Part shown: piece after piece, positions 1 through 10,696 of the stretch | Position numbering within the stretch: position 1 is the first letter of the stretch | Layout: the number at the start of each line of letters is the position of its first letter | Source of the DNA: Crotalaria pallida | Lineage: Eukaryota > Streptophyta > Magnoliopsida > Fabales > Fabaceae | NCBI GenBank assembly: GCA_037953625.1 | Contig: CM075656.1 | Span: 81,797,001 to 81,861,000, forward strand | Direction: 5' to 3' | DNA length: 64,000 bases | Program-made: the position numbers and the translations under genes | Notes under the pieces: generated by a model | Told to the model about the DNA's origin: nothing | The model's input: only the letters and a program-made list of their open reading frames with translations | The model's database searches: none

Positions 1-245
1 GTCAACAGTAGATTCCTGTCTCAGTCTAAGCAGTCTAACATGTATACACTTCAAACTGAAGGCAATGACAATAAAATTGTGACAGTTTAAAATACGGAGT
101 AAAATTGATATTATGAAACTTGCAATTGAATTTTAGGCCATGATATTGATTTTGATTGACCGTGGTTTACAGTTTAGTTTTTCTGTGACGCTTGTACACG
201 CATTAACATGCTTTTCCTTCATGGATATTTGTTTTGCAGGGTATC

Positions 246-530
246 ATGTCAATGGCAGATGCAAAGTTGGGAGTATCGGGAAGTTCAACTTCTAATGACA
301 GAAATGAAAGGATACCACTTTTGAAGAGAGAGATTATAATGAACATGGAAGAATTGCCCAAACCATCTCGCCATGGGTATCTTCCGAGGGGATTTTTGGG
401 CTCTCGGCCAGCTTTGTTTGTGATTGCTTCAGTTGCTGTTTGTCTTGGGTTATGTGTAGCTGTTCTTCATCATGGAAGGGTCAGTGAGTTGGCAGTATCC
501 ATTAGAAGGTGCTTGTTTAACAATTATTAG
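246..530 (+). CDS. small single-pass membrane protein, unknown function
   Basis: A 94-aa reading frame starting at the first ATG after a good acceptor site (pyrimidine tract and TTTTGCAG ending at 239), so the upstream 1-239 is read as an intron, either in the 5' UTR or between coding exons left of the window. Residues 1-45 are hydrophilic with an 'ERIPLLKR' stretch. A proline/glycine-rich 'KPSRHGYLPRGFLG' precedes one hydrophobic helix (about residues 56-76), followed by a short tail ending 'RRCLFNNY'. The frame closes with TAG and a candidate poly(A) signal AATAAA lies at 586-591. The positive residues before the helix would suit a cytosolic N-terminus. I do not recognise the family. It could also be the last exon of a longer gene entering from the left. 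Confidence 0.55.
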   Translation: MSMADAKLGVSGSSTSNDRNERIPLLKREIIMNMEELPKPSRHGYLPRGFLGSRPALFVIASVAVCLGLCVAVLHHGRVSELAVSIRRCLFNNY

Positions 531-591
531 GTGTTTCAAGTTTTTGTGCTTATTTTGTAGTTGGTATATATTTGTTGTAACACCAAATAAA

Positions 592-1336
592 CAGATGCAT
601 CCTATTAGGATGAGCAGTTAGTTATTACATCAGAAGGTTGCTGCTAATCTGTGCATTTTCGATCAAATTGGATGGTCCCCGAAGGGACACCAACAGGCAA
701 CGGGTGCAAGTAGAGACTGCAATGATTGTGATCATAGTTTAAGTTTGAAACCCACATGATTCTTATTTTTTTTGTTTAAAAAATGGGGTGTTTACTTCCA
801 TGCCCGATATCTTCTCTGGAAAACGTGTAGAGAAACTTATTATTATTATTATTATTTCAGCACTGTGTTTTTTTAAAATAAAAATCTTACATAAAAGTTA
901 CAAAAGGAATAATTTCAATGCTTTGTGATTATGCTCGAGTTTACACAGAAATGGAAGATGGAAGGTGGTTGAATGTGTTTGGTTGAGAAAGAAGGTTTGG
1001 GAAGTGGAGAAAAGGGTGGAAATGTGGTTCATGAAGAATGGATAAGTGAAAGATAGAACTATAGAAGTTGAGTTTGAATTGTGATGATTGGATCACCCGA
1101 TTTCGGTGAAATACTTTCTATCCGACGACCACAAATTCCAGATTGTGATAGGGAGAAAGGAGAATTAGTTCCCTGCCCCATATTATAGTCTGAGCCTCCA
1201 TATTTTTTTAATGGGGTTTAGTTGGAATATTTTTCAACATCCCGAATTGGAAAATGCATTTTTTCGAGTACCTTTTTATTGAAAAATTGTATTTTTAAAA
1301 TCGAAAAATGCATTTTTCTGATCAGAGAATATCGGA
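592..1336. other. intergenic, no gene seen
   Basis: AT-rich sequence downstream of the membrane-protein exon with an (ATT)n run near 838-856. No reading frame or structural RNA is recognisable; the first part may be 3' UTR. Confidence 0.4.
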
Positions 1337-1497
1337 AGAGGGGGGGGACTAAAATGTGGGGCTGAAAACTTGTACTCTACGATGAAATGATGATATTTGA
1401 CAAATGTGGGGGGGGGGGGGGGGGGGGGGGGACTAAAATGTGGGGCTGAAAACTTGTACTCTACGATGAAATGATGATATTTGACAAATGTGAGGAA
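1337..1497. repeat. tandem duplication joined by a 24-G homopolymer
   Basis: A segment of about 70 bp (starting 'GACTAAAATGTGGGGCTG') occurs twice, at about 1346-1407 and 1431-1493. The first copy is preceded by 8 G and the second by an uninterrupted run of 24 G (1408-1431). The two copies are almost identical, so the duplication is recent. Confidence 0.8.
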
Positions 1498-1787
1498 AAT
1501 AAAGTATTTAAATTGACACTTCTTTCATTGGAGTATCATATTGAAACCTGATAAGTTCAAACTTAAAACGCATACTTGACCTTTTCATAAAACGAATTTT
1601 AAGTTTTGGTTTGGTTTATTTCAAAACTTGGCGTAGCCTAAAAGTTTATTGAAAAGTACGTTATTTCATAAAGTCTCCATTTTTAAATACATGTATTAAA
1701 AAACCTCATACCCGTGAATTATGAAATAGTAATGAAATAGAACCAAACAAAGTGTAAACGACACAAGACCTCAACATATCGCAACAA

Positions 1788-2175
1788 AAGTAAAATTATA
1801 AACAAACTTAAACAACCTCATGCCTTAAATTAAAAAACCAATCAAACAAAACCATTTATATGTGTCATGTATAAAATAAATTAAGGCTTTTTTATGCGTC
1901 AGGTCCTAAACTTAGGGGATGTTTTGGATTTAGTCCCTAAACTTTTTTTTTGTTGAATCTAGTCCCTTAAGTTATCACTTGTTTGGATCTGGTCCTTTCG
2001 TTGAGCATAAGTTCACACTGTCAATATCAACCAATGAAATGTTGACACGTGTCAGAACTTAATTTTTTTTTAAAAGTAAAATTACGAAACAAACTTAAAC
2101 AACCTCATGCCTTAAATTAAAAAACCAATCAAACAAAAACCATTTATATGTGTCATGCCTAGAATAAATTAAAAC
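1788..2175. repeat. pair of about 97-bp direct repeats flanking a MITE fragment
   Basis: The segment containing 'ACAACCTCATGCCTTAAATT' is present at about 1788-1884 and again at about 2076-2172 with few changes. Between them lies a piece (about 1885-2060) resembling one arm of the 'tttagtccc' foldback family seen intact at 2857-3376. Confidence 0.6.
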
Positions 2176-2856
2176 CACACTGAGCTGTTTTTAAATACTA
2201 TATTACAAGTATTAAAATGTTACTTATAAAGTTCACCAAAAAATAATATTACTTATAATAATTTAAACTTATAATAAAATATAGCATCTAAATTATTTTA
2301 TAATATTAAATAGGTTGGTTTGACGAACCTAATAAGCTTATAATAAAACTTGAGCTTGACTTATTTAAATATACATACTTTTCAAAAGGCTTTATCATAC
2401 CTTTTTTGTAGCTAGATAAGATCTTAAATAAGCCAAGTCATAGATCGCTATAAGTTAGCCAACCTTATTTTCATCCTGACACAAATCAACATATCTCTAA
2501 CCACAAAATCTTATTATTTTACAAATAATATTCATCTAGATCAATATCAACGGACTTACGGATTATTTTTGAAAAGTATCTTTGCTTTTGGCTTAAATAA
2601 ATTAATGGTCCCTGGAAATAAGATAATATTTAGTTTTCGTCCTTGAAAATTTTTTATACAGGACAATTTGATCCATGCAAAAATTAAGTGATCAAATTAA
2701 CATTATAATTTTTATTTCATAAGATAGATTAATCCCTTAAAATTATTTAAAAATATAATTTAATTTTTAAAAATTTTGATTAAGTTTAATATAGCCTAAA
2801 TTTTGAGGAATTAATTTGTTAAAAAAAATTAGAAATTATTTAGTAAATTTATTTTT
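2176..2856. other. AT-rich intergenic, no gene seen
   Basis: Very AT-rich. From about 2595 a further decayed 'gtccctggaaataag' foldback-like arm is visible. No gene. Confidence 0.4.
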
Positions 2857-3376
2857 GGCTTATTTATGGTTTTAGTTCCTGAAAATTGAGAGTGTTTTGA
2901 TTTTGGTCCCTGAATTTTTTTTACCTTGACTCGTCCTTAATTATTTTGAAAATTTGGTTTTAGTCCCTACCATTAGGAAAAATTCGTTAATTGTTGTTGT
3001 GATTAATGGAAAGCCACATCAGCATACACGAGTGCAAGTATTGCATGTCACCAGTAGGATGACGTGGTTGATCCGAACACGTAGGAGCAAAAGGCCAAGA
3101 CCCAACCAAAATGTGTTTGAGGATTGAGCTTTGGCCTTTTTGCTCCTATGGGTCCGGATCATCCACGACATCCTATCAATGACATTCCATACTTTCACAC
3201 GTGTATGTTGATGTGACGTTTCGTTAGTCACTTCAGTAGTTAATGATTTTTTCCTAAAAGCAAGGACTAAAACCAAATTTTCAAAACAATTAAGATGAGT
3301 CAAGGTCAAAAAAAACCTTCTAGGAACAAAAACCAAAACACTCCAATATTCCAGGGACTAAAGACATATATAAGCC
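2857..3376. mobile_element. Mutator-type foldback MITE with 9-bp target duplication
   Basis: A non-coding element of about 520 bp whose two halves are inverted copies through almost the whole length: 'GGCTTATTTATGGTTTTAG' at the left end answers '...AAGCC' at 3376, and the internal 'GAGCAAAAGGCC' answers 'GGCCTTTTTGCTCC'. The 9 bases before it (TTTATTTTT, 2848-2856) are repeated exactly after it (3377-3385). A 9-bp duplication is the Mutator superfamily signature. A second copy lies at 56849-57297. The 105-codon minus-strand frame inside is a by-product of the palindrome. Confidence 0.75.
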
Positions 3377-3410
3377 TTTATTTTTTATTTCGGCAATCAA
3401 ATTGTGTTGT

Positions 3411-3966
3411 GTAGGTGTGTAAGCGGTTCCAAATCAGATCACGAGATTACTGGGATTGAACCGAAGCAAACCAAATAATGCGGTCTGGACTCAATTTTTT
3501 TTCCTGACCAATATTTTATGATTCTGTCCACAATTTCATAATTTTTGAGATCATTCACATCAGATCGATTGATCACTCAAATCTTTTTTCAAGCATTGTT
3601 ATGTAAGAAGTGTTGTTTTCAATTTTAATTTTATTTTATAGTCAAGTAGCACTTAAAAAAGCAAAAAAAAAAATCTTTCTATAATCAAAAAAAAATAAAA
3701 ATCTTTCGTATCGATTTTAGTTTATGAACTATAAAAATCTTTTATTTCGGAAACGAAAACATTTGGAGTACAACATTTATCCAAAATTTTAATAAAAAAA
3801 GGAGAAGCTAATAATTTCCCAAATCGAAAGTTGATATAATCTTTGAGATTTTTTAAATTTAGAATTTATGAATTCAAGTAATTTTCGTGGGTAGGAAAAG
3901 ACTTTGTCGGTAAAGTCAAAACTCACTGCACGGAGACCGAACCTGTTGAGACCATTACACCCCTAG
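3411..3966. mobile_element. hAT-like MITE immediately upstream of F-box gene 1
   Basis: The left end 'GTAGGTGTGTAAGCGGTTCC' is inverted at the right end ('...CCATTACACCCCTAG', ending 3966), with ACCGAACC/GGTTCC-type sub-terminal motifs. These resemble the ends of the hAT-type element at 43526-44541. The left flank TGTGTTGT nearly matches AGTGTTGT after the same right end in the other duplicated unit (14401-14408), consistent with an 8-bp hAT duplication. The right end lies 89 bp before the F-box start codon. Confidence 0.6.
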
Positions 3967-4055
3967 ACCGGTGGGTGATGAACAAGCAAGGGACACTGGG
4001 ATTATTTTCATTTTCCGTTGAAGCTGCACTCTCCGCGCTCACCCGACACGAGCTC

Positions 4056-5297
4056 ATGTCTTCTCCTCCCGGAACCACCCGCAAGCGACGCCGCTCGCCT
4101 CGTCAACCGCGGCGTCATCCTCCTCCTCCTGTTCCTGCCGCCAAACCTCCATCAATAACACTCCCAGAGGAAATCATCGAAGAGATCCTTTCCCGCGTTC
4201 CCGTGAAAGCAGTCACCCGACTCCTCTGCCTCTCCAGCCACTGGAACTCCCTCCTCTCCAGCTCCCGCTTCATGAAGCACCACCTTCTCAGCTCTTCCTC
4301 CCGTCCCCGCTTACTCGGCGGAATCTATCCCCACACTTCTCTCGAATGCCGAACCCTAAGCTTGTCTCGCCCCCTTTCAACCCTCATCCAAAACCCTTCC
4401 CTCGACCCCCCTCTCTTTCTTCACCCTCCCCTCAATGTGGGTCCCGTCCCTCGAATCGTTGGCTGCGTCAACGGTCTCATTTGCTGGATTCATAGATTCC
4501 ATGATAACTATTTCCATTATTTGAACCCTGCCACCGGAGGGAAAGCCACCTCGCCCTGCATTCGTCGCTCCATGACCGGCGATTCTGTCTTTATGCATGG
4601 CTTCGGTTACGATCCTCTCCGCGACGGCTACAAGACCGTGCTTATCGACTGCAATACTGCCGTGGACGACAAGGCTGCGGTTGTTAAGGTTTATACCCTG
4701 GGTTCTCCGAGTTCGTGGAGGAAGATCGCGGGTTTCCCGTTCGTTCCGAAGGATTATGAGACTCACACTGACGGCCACTTGGGGAGATTTGTGTGCGGCG
4801 CTGTTAATTGGCTGGCTGAACGCGCCGATGAGAGTCTGATGATTGTTTCTGTCGATCTTGTGGAGGAGACTTGTAGGGAGTTTTCGCTGCCCCCTGCTGA
4901 TGAGGGAGATGGTTTCGTCGATTGTGAGAACCTGTGGGCTTTGGGAGGTTGTCTGTGTTTTTCTTATGATTTGGATGGCCTCAAGTTTGTGGTCTGGCAA
5001 ATGAAGACGTACGGAGCTTCCGAGTCGTGGGCTAAATTGTTCAACATTACTTATACGGATGTTGGGATTGATCCTGTTACTAATTTTTTTCCTCAAACCT
5101 TGTTTATGGTGGACAAGGGTGTGGTCCTCTTCGATTCGGATAAAGATAGTGTATTTGTTCTGTATGATATAGAGCAGAAGTCATACAAAGAGCTCGAGTT
5201 TGACAACAATGGGGTCTGGTTCAATACGAACACTTACATTGAGAGCCTGGTGTGCCCGACTCGTTATTTAAGATATCGAGGTCTGTTTTGCCTTTAG
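4056..5297 (+). CDS. F-box protein, CPR1/CPR30-like (F-box plus FBA domain), copy 1
   Basis: Predicted substrate-recognition subunit of an SCF (SKP1-CUL1-F-box) ubiquitin ligase; the target is unknown. From the ATG at 4056 the protein is 413 aa. A basic, proline-rich N-terminus (residues 1-32, 'TRKRRRSPRQPRR') is followed by an F-box at about 34-78 ('LPEEIIEEILSRVPVKAV', then 'CLSSHWNSLL') and an F-box-associated domain with 'CVNGLICW', 'GFGYDPLRDGYKTV', 'VYTLGSPSSWR' and 'ESWAKLFNI'. No Kelch repeats are obvious. It is intronless, as in many plant FBA proteins. An ATG at 3978 would add 26 residues, but the paralogue has no ATG in that extension, so the shared internal ATG is preferred. Upstream sequence is a hAT-like MITE. 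The 239-codon frame opposite is a shadow. Confidence 0.9.
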   Translation: MSSPPGTTRKRRRSPRQPRRHPPPPVPAAKPPSITLPEEIIEEILSRVPVKAVTRLLCLSSHWNSLLSSSRFMKHHLLSSSSRPRLLGGIYPHTSLECRTLSLSRPLSTLIQNPSLDPPLFLHPPLNVGPVPRIVGCVNGLICWIHRFHDNYFHYLNPATGGKATSPCIRRSMTGDSVFMHGFGYDPLRDGYKTVLIDCNTAVDDKAAVVKVYTLGSPSSWRKIAGFPFVPKDYETHTDGHLGRFVCGAVNWLAERADESLMIVSVDLVEETCREFSLPPADEGDGFVDCENLWALGGCLCFSYDLDGLKFVVWQMKTYGASESWAKLFNITYTDVGIDPVTNFFPQTLFMVDKGVVLFDSDKDSVFVLYDIEQKSYKELEFDNNGVWFNTNTYIESLVCPTRYLRYRGLFCL

Positions 5298-6581
5298 AGA
5301 ATCTGCCAAGTTTGGTTGGTTGGTTTATTTATTTTTGTACATGTTTAATCATGTGTTTGGTTTAAGTCTTACTGTTATTTTGTGCATTGACTCAGGATAA
5401 ATGTTGCAGGACAGTGCTCATGGCCATGGGTGAATTCGAATCACTCCATGGGATTGTAGTATTTTAATTGAGTCGAATCTAGTGTTTCAACGAGAAAATT
5501 GATTGTTTAATCTAGTCTTTTACTTGTCAATGTAGTGAAAGTGCAACCAAAACAATGAATTATTATGTTCATACAAGTATACAACCACAGTCAACTTCCT
5601 ACTTGTCATTGTCCCCAACAGTAGCCCCTGAGTGTTCCATAAATTGTCTTTTTAGTTTTACATTTTTTAAGACTAAAAGACACAAGCATGAGAGGAATGA
5701 ACATGGCCTCTAGATTTTTAGTTTTACATCTTTTAATTGTAAAATGTTAAAAGCCACTAGATTTTTTTTTATCAATAGCAAATTGCCCAATTTAGGTAGC
5801 TTACACTTTATGTCAAACAACTAACTTGTCCTTGTTGCTCCACAAATATTTTCCTTTCATCTTGTTAAGTGCATTACATATGTTACCTTCTTGCTATGCA
5901 TTGTTAGTTTGACATAGACATCTTTTCTTCTTCGGTTGCTTTCATTCTTAACTTCTGATTTGCTCTTCCTCTATGAAATGTGGCACTCAATTTCACCATT
6001 CCCTCACTTGAGGTGTCCAAACAAGTGGTATAGCTCTAGTTGTTTAATCAGTGAATGTATGTTATATGGTAGTGTTGACAATAATATTTTGGTTGTGGGA
6101 TTGACCCATCATCATGAACTTCAAAGCCATGTCCAAAAGTTCACTATCCTCATAGACTTTTCGGCAAGTGTGCACTTAACGGTATGATATCCCTTAGCTG
6201 TGATTGAGCTACGTCGCATGCCTATGTGTCACGATTTGTGAGATTGATGGCAGTTACTTGTTGCACTGCACATCGATCTGGATGCTGGAAGTAGATGTAG
6301 ATATGGTAAGAAGGCTTAGCAATGGGTTCAGCGAGTTATGCTTATGAGCTCATAATTGAAAGTGAAATGTGAAGTTGCTGTATATTATAAGGGAATCTGT
6401 GCCTTTTTAGATATGTACATTGGTTTCATGTCGAAGCGTCGTGCAGCGCTAAATCTCCTTTGAATTTACAGTTTTGTTTGAAAAGTGTATCATGTATGAG
6501 AATGGAATATTTTGGCTGCAACTGTTGTGACGTGCCTAGCCTTGCACCAGGTTTTCTTGTTGTCTTGACCTTGAAATTTGA

Positions 6582-6588
<7 letters not shown>

Positions 6589-6619
<31 letters not shown>
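6589..6619. repeat. (AT)n microsatellite, unit 1
   Basis: A perfect dinucleotide run in the F-box 3' flank; the equivalent tract in unit 2 is longer (17104-17147). Confidence 0.9.
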
Positions 6620-6620
<1 letters not shown>

Positions 6621-6960
6621 ACATATAGTGCATTTTCAAGTGAGTTACATTTACAAGTTCTATACTAATTGAGTTAAGCATTAATCTAATATCCAGTTGC
6701 TGTTTAGGAAATGTTTTCTCCCTTCATTGTTCTTTTATCTTCCAACATTAGTATTAAATTGTTGTTTAGTATTGTGACCAATTGTCATGATTCCACAGGA
6801 AGAGGCTCTGCTGCTACTCTTCCAATTGGAGTAAGGAAAGCTCTAACAAATTGACGAAGATGGGAACTCAAAACAAGGGGAAATATACCTGCTATCTTGC
6901 AACTCTTTTGCTATGCAGATTAATCATATGCAATTGCATTGGTTTTCTTTTACTTAGAGT

Positions 6961-7560
6961 GAAACATATATCTTATGCATAAATTGTGTATTTTAGCTCT
7001 TCTTCAAATTTAAACTCGTTATTAGACTTGTGTGGATGATAATTTGAAGAAGAAGACTGTTAGAATGTGGCTTAGGTGAATGAATGGGGGTTGACTATTA
7101 CATTGGTTTTCTTTCACCTAAAATGAAACATATATCTTATGCATAAGTTTTGTTTATTTTTAGCTCTTCTTCAATTTAAATTCGTTATTAGACTTGTGTG
7201 TATGATAATTTGAAGAGAAAGACTGTTAGAATGAGGTTTAGGTGAATGAATAGGGGTTAGCTGTTAGATTCTTTAAAGGGTTGTTGTTTGAAATGCTTCA
7301 GCACAATGAGCTAGAGTTTCTATATTTGTTAGTTAGCTAAATAGTTAGCCATATTGGTAAAATCATTCTTATATCTTCTGCCAAGTTTTATTTGTTTTTA
7401 ACTTGTTTTCTCTTTTAAACTCTTTATTAGACCTCCGAATACTATAATAGAGAATGGGTCGTGAAGTCTGCTGCATTTCCTTACTCTTGCTTATTTGAAG
7501 AGGAAGACTGGCAGAATAAGGCCAAGGTATCATGAATGAACGTTAATTGGTAGATTTTCA
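6961..7560. repeat. degenerate direct repeats, period about 164 bp, in the F-box 3' flank
   Basis: 'GAAACATATATCTTATGCAT' starts at 6961 and again at 7125, each followed by 'TTTTAGCTCTTCTTCAA' and a 'CGTTATTAGACTTGTGTG' block. A third, more degenerate unit follows at about 7400-7560 ('TTATTAGACCTCCGAATAC'). The array is also present in unit 2 (about 17600-18160) and partly in copy 3, so it predates the duplications. The function is not apparent. Confidence 0.65.
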
Positions 7561-7700
7561 AAAGGGTTATTGTTTAGAATACTCCCAAAATAGTGAGATG
7601 GAATCTCTATATTAGCTAGCTAGCTGGATAGATAGTCATATTGGTTGAATCATTCATATATATGTTTTTATTTATATTGCATGCAAATTTGCTTTTTCGG

Positions 7701-7876
7701 TGAGCCTTGGTGCAACCGTAAGGTTGTTGCTAGTGGCCAAGAGGTCATAGGTTCGAATCCTGGAAATGGCCTCTTCACTTGCGGGGGCAAGGCTGCGTAC
7801 ATCTACCCTCCCCAGACTCCACTAGGTGTGAGCCTCGTGCATTGGGCTGCCCTTTATTATTATTATTATTTTTTAT
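7701..7876 (+). mobile_element. Au-like tRNA-derived SINE
   Basis: The tRNA-related head has a box B 'GGTTCGAATCC' at 7750-7760. The body is typical of plant Au-type SINEs ('GGCAAGGCTGCGTACATCTA', then 'GTGCATTGGGCTGCCCTTT') and it ends in a (TTA)n tail. A partly deleted version at the same place in unit 2 shows the insertion predates the segmental duplication. The 93-codon frame across it is not a gene. Confidence 0.8.
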
Positions 7877-9090
7877 TATGGTATGTTTTTATTTACTTCC
7901 TCAGCTTTCCACTTTTCTTAAGTTGAAATGGTGAAAGTTTGGTTCCTTGAAATCCACTTCTAGATCACTAGGTATGAACCATACATATTCACAAACGAAT
8001 ACCCAAACTTGGACTACTTCGTTGAATTCTCTAATGATCTTCTGAAAATGAAGACGTTTTTCAAGTCATTGTTGATGAGTTTTCCCTTTTATCATGATTT
8101 GCAATTCGCTATTTAATTATTTATTGTAAATCGTACCCATTCTTTTTTACATTGGAAGTTTCATATCTTTTCCATCTCTACCTGCTTTCTAGTTTGGCAC
8201 AATTCAAATCCCAGATTAACCATAAAGTTGTTTTACAAATGGTATTATTGGTTTTCGTGGACCATCTATTGCTCTTCTCTGTGTGTTTTTTTGTCATCTC
8301 GGCTTCAATTTCCTTAGCTTTGATGCAAATAGTAATTATTGAATAAGCATGATTTTGTCGATTTTTAAAAGCAAAAAAGAGAATGGTGGAAAAAAAATGA
8401 GATCGGTTGTTTCAATCTCTATCCTCAATTTACACTTGGGTCATGTGAACTTTACAAGTTATGGATGGAAGCGGTCATTGGCAGCATAATATATTTAACA
8501 CCTAAGTTTGTATTCTCTCCGCAAACTGAGTATTGTGGTTCCATCAGAGGATTTCTCCCTGTTTAATTGAATTTTGATAGTTTGATTAAATGTCAAATTT
8601 AAGTTTAAGAACCTTAGTCTCAACAAAATCATCGGTATAGGGTTCTCATATTTGTAGAAAATGTCTTCTCATATTTATGTAAAAAGAGTGTTATCCTGGC
8701 TTTTACTTCAATTCTGTGTTACTTTTTATATGCATAAATGATTAGTATAGGTCCATGAGTGATCATGTATCACTCATTCTGTAGGACAACATTTCTGATT
8801 TTAGAAGGTTCTGACATAATTAATATATAATCTCTTCATTGTTTTCTTAGATAGATAGGAAAAGCAAAAAAGTAGCACAGATGTGATTAAGAAATTTATG
8901 AATTTGTTTTGAGCTTGAGGGATTACCTGATATTTATTATTATTATTATTATTATTTTTATTTATTTATTTATTTTTTATAAAAGATCGTCTTATTTTTT
9001 TTAGCACTAATTTTAAAGAGAGAATCTTATATATAAACATATTTAAATATAGGCAATCAAATAGCGTCATAAGCTACTTATGTAGGATAT

Positions 9091-10056
9091 ATGTTAATTC
9101 ATTTATTGTTATTACTAAATTTTTTTTTTGATAGGCAAAGTTTTTTACGGGGAAGGGGGAGGGTCAAAGTTATTGTTATTGCTATTGTTTTGTTCCTGTC
9201 TGATGGTATATATCTTTGTCAGGTTGGAGGCCTTGTGAAGTTACTACTCTATCCCGGGCTAGTCGATATTGATATTCCAAAATATGACTGCACAAACCTT
9301 AGCAATGTAAGCTTTTCCTTTTTTGGCATTGCTCTAGGTACTTGTATTTCATTTTATCTTTGCATTGGAACTTGGAAATTTAATCTCTATTACTTAATTC
9401 ATGAGTTATTTACTCTGATCTTATTTGAGATTATTAGTCACGACTCACGAGCAAACTGTACGCCTCTTTTTCCGGGTTTGCTGCTAGCCTGAGTTGTCGA
9501 TCCAGGGGGGTCCAGCGTGATCTCTGGATCCCATCCTTGTTTGGCATAACACTAAGATGGGATTTGCGGTTCCTTCCCCGATCTGACTCCCATCTCCAAA
9601 TCCCAGTCACCTAGTGGGATCTCACCGGGAAAGGAACAACAGGGTTAAAACTCCATTTTGACCTAATTTTTAAAACGTCGTGTCCCTTCTTGGGACCTTT
9701 TGGTCTTTTCGACAAAGCCATGAACCTAATCTAAACTAAAGGACATGACTGAGCAGCTCTCAACCAAATCGAACGACCGGCTCTCTTCTTCTTCGTCTTC
9801 TTTCTCTTCCTCTTCTTGAACCCTTCCAACCGTGTGAGTCATCAGCCATGTTATATGGTAATATCATCATGCTATTTGCTATTCCGTTTTTAGGGATAGG
9901 CTGGGATGCTCTGGGATTGACTTTCTCTTCTTCTACCCTTCCAACCTTGTGAGCCATCAGCCATGTTATATGGTAGTGTCATCCCACTATTCCCTTTTTG
10001 GGATGGGCTGGGATCCTTTGGGATCCTCTGGGATCTAGGATGGACTACATACTTTG
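9091..10056. other. non-coding 3' flank of unit 1 with an exon-like conserved block
   Basis: Holds a block at about 9222-9308 bounded by a CAG acceptor-like and a GTAAGC donor-like site, with a continuous frame ('GGLVKLLLYPGLVDIDIPKY'). The same block is almost unchanged in unit 2 (about 19936-20024). Next comes a G/C-richer stretch with repeated 'GGGATC'-like words (9500-9620), and a roughly 115-bp imperfect tandem repeat containing 'CATCAGCCATGTTATATGG' (9843 and 9956). No complete gene can be assembled. Confidence 0.35.
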
Positions 10057-10434
10057 TGATAGAACACCAAACTTTAGAATGAGTACTTTTATTAATAAAC
10101 AAAGAATTACAAAGAATACAACAATACTTTTGCTGTCCCGAAGATCAAGATCTCCTATTACACACAATACAGCAGTGATTGCTGTCCCAGAGTTCCAGGA
10201 ACTCCTACGGAGATATTCTCTGCCCCGAAAACTACCAAATGCACACTTCACAATTGTCTATTCTCCACAACACTCCCTAGTAACTGCTCCTAAAAATACA
10301 TAACCGTTCCTAATTAACTACCCCTACTGATCTGCCCTTACTATCTTGCTTCTACAAATCTGTTATGTCGCAGATTTCTATCATAAACTCCTCTAACTGG
10401 AAAATAACTTCCGGATCTGAGGAGGTTCCCATCA
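10057..10434 (-). repeat. 3' LTR (left copy)
   Basis: Starts 'TGATAGAACACC' and ends 'CATCA' on the plus strand. It is downstream of gag in element orientation. Confidence 0.9.
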
Positions 10435-10696
10435 TTTCCCACCACTAGAAGATCAGCCTTGTCCTCAAGGCTAAGTGTATGTACTTGATTCTTCGAGATG
10501 GATTCCTTTGCCCAAGTTGCATTTTTAGTTGACATTCCTCTTTCTGTACCTTCATTGCAACTGTCTCGACTCTCGATGACACCCATACAATCAAATGGGT
10601 CTGGAGGCTTTGGCGATGGACATTGTGTTAACATATGCGGGACATCGAACTCGGTCATTGTATTCAATTAAGAGGATAAACCATAGGCCAGCATTT

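Noticed and set aside
3019..3336. 105-codon minus-strand frame in the foldback MITE
   Set aside because: Produced by the palindromic element; no domain and no conservation in the second copy.
4377..5096. 239-codon minus-strand frame opposite F-box copy 1
   Set aside because: Shadow of the F-box coding strand; the same antisense region in copy 2 is broken up and it has no recognisable domain.
7645..7926. tRNA gene at the 'GGTTCGAATCC' box near 7750
   Set aside because: No cloverleaf can be completed; the sequence continues into an Au-like SINE body and tail.
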